A model generated the notes under the pieces. It did not search any database. It was not told where the DNA came from and was given only the letters and a program-made list of their open reading frames with translations. This document shows, piece by piece, positions 7,078 through 9,497 of a stretch of 9,497 nt of DNA; positions within the stretch are counted from its first letter, which is position 1; every line of letters begins with the position of its first letter. Made by a program: the position numbers and the translations under genes. This DNA comes from Methylophilaceae bacterium (lineage in GTDB: Bacteria > Pseudomonadota > Gammaproteobacteria > Burkholderiales > Methylophilaceae). The stretch spans positions 1 to 9,497 of the forward strand of contig RHAY01000019.1 of the NCBI GenBank assembly GCA_010031285.1. The letters run 5' to 3'.

Positions 7078-8094
7078 TTAAGGTGCGCTGATGTTGTTTA
7101 AAATACCATTGGTTAAATCACGTGCAATGACTGTTCTTCTCATTTCATATACAGGATTAAATACGAGTCGATGGGCAATAGTTTCGTGGAATACCGCACG
7201 AATGTCAGCAGGAGTCACTGATGAACGATCATTGAGCCATGCATTCACACGCGCTGCTTTCATCATCATACTCATACCTCGTGGGCTAGCCCCTGAAATG
7301 ATAAGTCGATTCATATCGATATCAGATAATTTAATACCATAATCACCAGGATTTTTTGTAGCTTTCCATAAACGCAATGCATAATTTTTTAATGCATCTG
7401 TCGCTTTAATATTTTCTTGAATTGTTTCTGAAAGCTCATTGAGTTTATTAAATTTAATGAGATTAGGTTTGACTTCTTCAATAAGTTTATCTGCATTATG
7501 AAATTTCGTTTCAAAGACCAAGTCTTTCATCATCTGATCCTCTTTTGGGATAAGGATAGGTATTTCCATCATGAAACGGTCGCGCGCTGCCGAGGGAATT
7601 TCAAATGTTTCTTCGCGTTCCACTTGGTTTCGATCGGCAAATACCACCATATGAGGAAAGTAATGTTCTTTATTAAATGCGGACAATGTTTTTTCTGCCA
7701 TGATTCTTAAGAGCAATGAATGTACCTGTGGTCTTGCACGGTTAATTTCATTGAAAAAGAAAATAGATAAATCACTACCTGACATAAGAATCGGACCTGG
7801 GCTGACATGTGGTTTTCCATCTTCACCGAGATAAGTGTGATAGATAAGATCGTTTGGCATAAGATCAATCGTACCTTCGATACGCTGATAGCCACCACCA
7901 ATCGCGCGCGTAAAGGCTTTTAAAAGTGTTGTTTTTCCCACACCTACATCACCCTCAAGAAGAACGTGACCACGCGCAAAAATTGAAGTGGTAATAAGCC
8001 TGATAGGGCTCTCTTGTCCTACAATGACTTTATTAATTTCTGCTTCAAGTTTGACTGCAAGCTTTCTCCAGTCGGCCAAATTTTGGTCGCTCAT
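7078..8094 (-). CDS. mxaR: MxaR: MoxR-family AAA+ ATPase
   Basis: A 338-residue AAA+ ATPase of the MoxR family, named after this gene in methanol-oxidation clusters; family members act as metal-insertion or maturation chaperones together with vWA proteins. Seen: Walker A GDVGVGKT (48-55), a Walker B-like IFFFNE (111-116) followed by INRARPQVHSLLLR, sensor 1 at N156 (ADRNQVE), the arginine finger R173 in ARDRF, and sensor 2 R272 in SPRG. The usual Walker B aspartate is asparagine here (N115), while the catalytic glutamate E116 is kept. It is the first gene of the leftward transcript. AGGGA at 8101-8105 (read on the - strand) lies 6 nt before the ATG and supports the start. It is cytosolic, with no membrane segment. 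Confidence 0.92.
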   Translation of the reverse strand: MSDQNLADWRKLAVKLEAEINKVIVGQESPIRLITTSIFARGHVLLEGDVGVGKTTLLKAFTRAIGGGYQRIEGTIDLMPNDLIYHTYLGEDGKPHVSPGPILMSGSDLSIFFFNEINRARPQVHSLLLRIMAEKTLSAFNKEHYFPHMVVFADRNQVEREETFEIPSAARDRFMMEIPILIPKEDQMMKDLVFETKFHNADKLIEEVKPNLIKFNKLNELSETIQENIKATDALKNYALRLWKATKNPGDYGIKLSDIDMNRLIISGASPRGMSMMMKAARVNAWLNDRSSVTPADIRAVFHETIAHRLVFNPVYEMRRTVIARDLTNGILNNISAP

Positions 8095-8133
8095 ATCGAA
8101 TCCCTAATAGATGAAATTGTTAGTTGAGTGTTT

Positions 8134-8152
8134 TACTATGATTTTCATAGTA
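8134..8152. promoter_or_regulatory. Perfect 8-bp-arm palindrome, candidate operator
   Basis: TACTATGATTTTCATAGTA consists of 8-bp arms around a 3-nt centre with no mismatch. It lies 40 nt upstream of the mxaR start codon, just downstream of the possible mxa -10 at 8162-8167, where a repressor would block transcription. From the fabA side it is about 40 nt upstream of the possible -10. I do not recognise the regulator. The symmetry is certain, the function inferred. Confidence 0.55.
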
Positions 8153-8198
8153 GCCTAATAATTTATAAGGGTAAATAGATAAAAACACGATAAAATAC

Positions 8199-8214
8199 TT
8201 GTGTTTTCACACAA
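8199..8214. repeat. 6-bp-arm inverted repeat in the fabA leader
   Basis: TTGTGT and ACACAA flank a 4-nt centre. It sits just after the TAAAAT that may be the fabA -10, so it would overlap the transcription start or form a small hairpin in the leader. It matches no FadR, FabR or CRP site that I recognise; the half-site spacing is too short for CRP. Confidence 0.35.
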
Positions 8215-8254
8215 AAATTTTTCACAATCTTTTTTATCAGCAGCTCATAAATCA

Positions 8255-8770
8255 ATGTCTAAAAAAAATAGCTATACAAAAGAAGAGCTTTTGTCTTGTG
8301 GTCGTGGTGAGATGTTTGGTCCAGGCAATGCACAACTTCCGCTTCCTCCTATGCTTATGTTTGATCGCATTGTTTCCATTACGGACGAGGGCGGCGAATA
8401 TGGCAATGGCCAAATTATTGCTGAGTTAGATGTCAATAAAGACCTCTGGTTCTTTGGTTGTCATTTTGAGGGTGATCCTGTAATGCCAGGCTGTCTCGGA
8501 CTTGATGCTATGTGGCAATTAGTGGGCTTTTATTTGGGTTGGAAAGGTGGCTTGGGCCGAGGTCGCGCGCTTGGTGGTGGTGAAATTAAGTTTACAGGCC
8601 AAGTATTACCGACAGCGCAAAAAATTACCTATGTTATTGATTTAAAAAGAGTAATTATGCGTAAATTAATCATGGGTATTGCTGATGCTAAAATGTCGGT
8701 CGATGGTCGAGAGATTTACCATGCAAAAGATTTACGTGTGGGCTTATTTACGCGTACTGACAATTTTTGA
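8255..8770 (+). CDS. fabA: 3-hydroxydecanoyl-ACP dehydratase/isomerase
   Basis: Dehydrates 3-hydroxydecanoyl-ACP and isomerises the trans-2 to the cis-3 enoyl product, the entry step of anaerobic unsaturated fatty acid synthesis in the cytosol. With the ATG at 8255 the protein has 171 residues, matching the family (E. coli 172), and the catalytic pair falls at H70 (FFGCHFEGDPVMPGC) and D84 (LGLDAMWQLVGFYLG), the same numbers as in E. coli. The frame extends upstream to a GTG at 8201, but those 18 residues have no family counterpart and would place the start inside the likely promoter. No Shine-Dalgarno sequence is visible before 8255. It is followed by fabB after 24 nt, a usual fabAB pair, and is divergent from mxaR. 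Confidence 0.96.
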   Translation: MSKKNSYTKEELLSCGRGEMFGPGNAQLPLPPMLMFDRIVSITDEGGEYGNGQIIAELDVNKDLWFFGCHFEGDPVMPGCLGLDAMWQLVGFYLGWKGGLGRGRALGGGEIKFTGQVLPTAQKITYVIDLKRVIMRKLIMGIADAKMSVDGREIYHAKDLRVGLFTRTDNF

Positions 8771-8782
8771 TCGTTATTTAAT

Positions 8783-8788
8783 GGGAGG
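8783..8788 (+). promoter_or_regulatory. Ribosome binding site of fabB
   Basis: GGGAGG lies 6 nt before the fabB ATG at 8795. It is the strongest Shine-Dalgarno sequence in the window, so fabB is probably translated independently of fabA. Confidence 0.8.
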
Positions 8789-8794
8789 CGACGC

Positions 8795-9497
8795 ATGACC
8801 CGTCGTGTTGTTGTTACTGGACTAGGGATTGTATCTAGCCTAGGTAATAATAAAAAAGAAGTTAAAGATAGCTTATACCATGCTCGTTCAGGTATTAAAT
8901 TTCAACCTGAATATGAGGCTCATGGACTAAGGTCACATGTTGCTGGGTCTATTGATTTAGACTTTTCCGAACTTATTGATCGAAAACTCCTTCGATTCAT
9001 GGCTAAAGGCCATGCCTATGCTTGGCTTGCTATGCAAGAAGCTATTCAAGACGCTAATCTTTCAGAATCACTCGTATCCAATATCAGAACAGGTCTTATA
9101 GTAGGGGCTGGCGGCACATCGACTGAAAGCATGCTAGAAGGTACAGACACGATTCGTGAAAAAGGTATTCGACGCGTAGGCCCTTATATGGTCACTAAAA
9201 CTATGTCGAGCGGCGTCGCAGCTTGTCTTGCAACAGGCGCTCAAATTAAAGGAATTAATTACAGTATTAGCTCTGCATGTTCAACCAGTGCTCATTGTAT
9301 TGGTAATGCTTATGAGCAAATTCAATATGGAAAACAAGATATTGTATTCGCTGGTGGTGCTGAAGAAGAACATTGGACCATGAGCTTTTTATTTGATGCG
9401 ATGGGCGCACTTTCCTCCAAATATAATGCAACACCAGATAAAGCATCTCGCACTTATGATGTGAATCGGGATGGATTTGTGATTGCAGGCGGTGGCG
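8795..9497 (+). CDS. fabB: 3-oxoacyl-ACP synthase I (beta-ketoacyl-ACP synthase I), N-terminal part
   Basis: Condensing enzyme that elongates acyl-ACP, including the cis-3-decenoyl-ACP made by FabA; cytosolic. The first 234 codons are present, running off the right edge; family length is about 405. The N-terminus MTRRVVVTGLGIVSSLG is typical, and the nucleophile cysteine is C162 in SSACSTSAHCIG (E. coli C163). Further family blocks include DIVFAGGAEE and the RTYDVNRDGFVIAGGG end of the fragment. The catalytic histidines and lysine of the C-terminal half lie outside the window. FabB rather than FabF is favoured by the pairing with fabA, by TMSSGVAACLAT and by the EEEHW segment. It begins 24 nt after fabA with its own strong ribosome binding site. 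Confidence 0.95.
   Translation, partial: MTRRVVVTGLGIVSSLGNNKKEVKDSLYHARSGIKFQPEYEAHGLRSHVAGSIDLDFSELIDRKLLRFMAKGHAYAWLAMQEAIQDANLSESLVSNIRTGLIVGAGGTSTESMLEGTDTIREKGIRRVGPYMVTKTMSSGVAACLATGAQIKGINYSISSACSTSAHCIGNAYEQIQYGKQDIVFAGGAEEEHWTMSFLFDAMGALSSKYNATPDKASRTYDVNRDGFVIAGGG

Larger units (their letters stand above)
8095..8254. promoter_or_regulatory. Divergent promoter region between mxaR and fabA
   Basis: This 160-nt spacer is the largest gap in the window and must hold promoters for both directions. On the - strand a TATAAA at 8162-8167 could be the -10 of the mxa transcript, which would put its start near 8155. On the + strand TAAAAT at 8191-8196 could be the fabA -10. Neither has a convincing -35 hexamer at normal spacing, so exact promoter positions are uncertain. 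Two inverted repeats inside it are listed separately. Confidence 0.55.

Noticed and set aside
7091..7710. Open frames on the + strand at 7091-7342 and 7498-7710
   Set aside because: They are antisense to mxaR, have no recognisable domains or ribosome binding sites, and mxaR itself is clearly conserved over the same bases.
2716..8094. Reading the MoxR-DUF58-vWA genes as a Bat aerotolerance or general stress operon
   Set aside because: Bat operons also have MoxR, DUF58, two vWA proteins and a TPR protein, but the signal-peptide protein with one central membrane span and a Cx2C tail, the small MxaK-like protein and the exact R-S-A-C-K-L order fit the mxa accessory cluster better. BatD/BatE-like proteins are absent.
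8201..8254. A longer FabA starting from GTG at 8201
   Set aside because: The added 18 residues have no family counterpart, and the ATG at 8255 reproduces the family length and the numbering of H70 and D84.
8781..8798. A five-codon frame (ATG GGA GGC GAC GCA TGA) whose stop overlaps the fabB start
   Set aside because: It consists mainly of the fabB ribosome binding site itself and is too short to support as a leader peptide from one sequence.

Overview
The window is an AT-rich stretch of a proteobacterial chromosome. It looks like a methylotrophic betaproteobacterium, most plausibly of the Methylophilales and perhaps one of the streamlined planktonic lineages. This rests on the kdsA-eno-ftsB order, the betaproteobacterial-type FtsB, tight gene packing with almost no intergenic DNA, and a complete methanol-dehydrogenase accessory set. 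The lineage is inferred from gene content, not from a marker tree.

Left block (1-1821, + strand): the 3' end of kdsA (lipopolysaccharide Kdo synthesis), complete eno (enolase) and ftsB (division protein), closely packed. ftsB ends tail-to-tail with the next block; the two stop codons overlap inside one TTAA.

Central block (1818-8094, - strand, transcribed right to left): six genes I recognise as mxaR, mxaS, mxaA, mxaC, mxaK and mxaL, in the order of the accessory part of the classical mxa methanol-oxidation operon. Then comes ygfZ, which starts inside mxaL. Gaps are 5 nt or less, or the genes overlap, so this is almost certainly one transcript. MxaR (MoxR-type AAA+ ATPase) and MxaS (DUF58/vWA) look cytosolic. 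MxaC and MxaL are membrane-anchored vWA proteins with the vWA domain predicted in the periplasm, MxaK is a membrane-anchored periplasmic helical protein, and MxaA has a periplasmic domain, one membrane span and a cytosolic tail. In model methylotrophs MxaA, MxaK and MxaL are linked to calcium loading of the PQQ methanol dehydrogenase. The dehydrogenase genes themselves (mxaF, mxaI), cytochrome mxaG and mxaJ are absent from both flanks, so the client enzyme must be encoded elsewhere and may be a XoxF-type enzyme.

Right block (8255-9497, + strand): fabA and the 5' part of fabB (anaerobic unsaturated fatty acid synthesis), divergent from mxaR. The 160-nt divergent spacer holds a perfect 8-bp-arm palindrome and a second 6-bp-arm inverted repeat, both candidate regulatory sites.

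No tRNA, rRNA, CRISPR array, insertion sequence or other mobile element was seen. No stretch longer than 300 bases lacks a gene.
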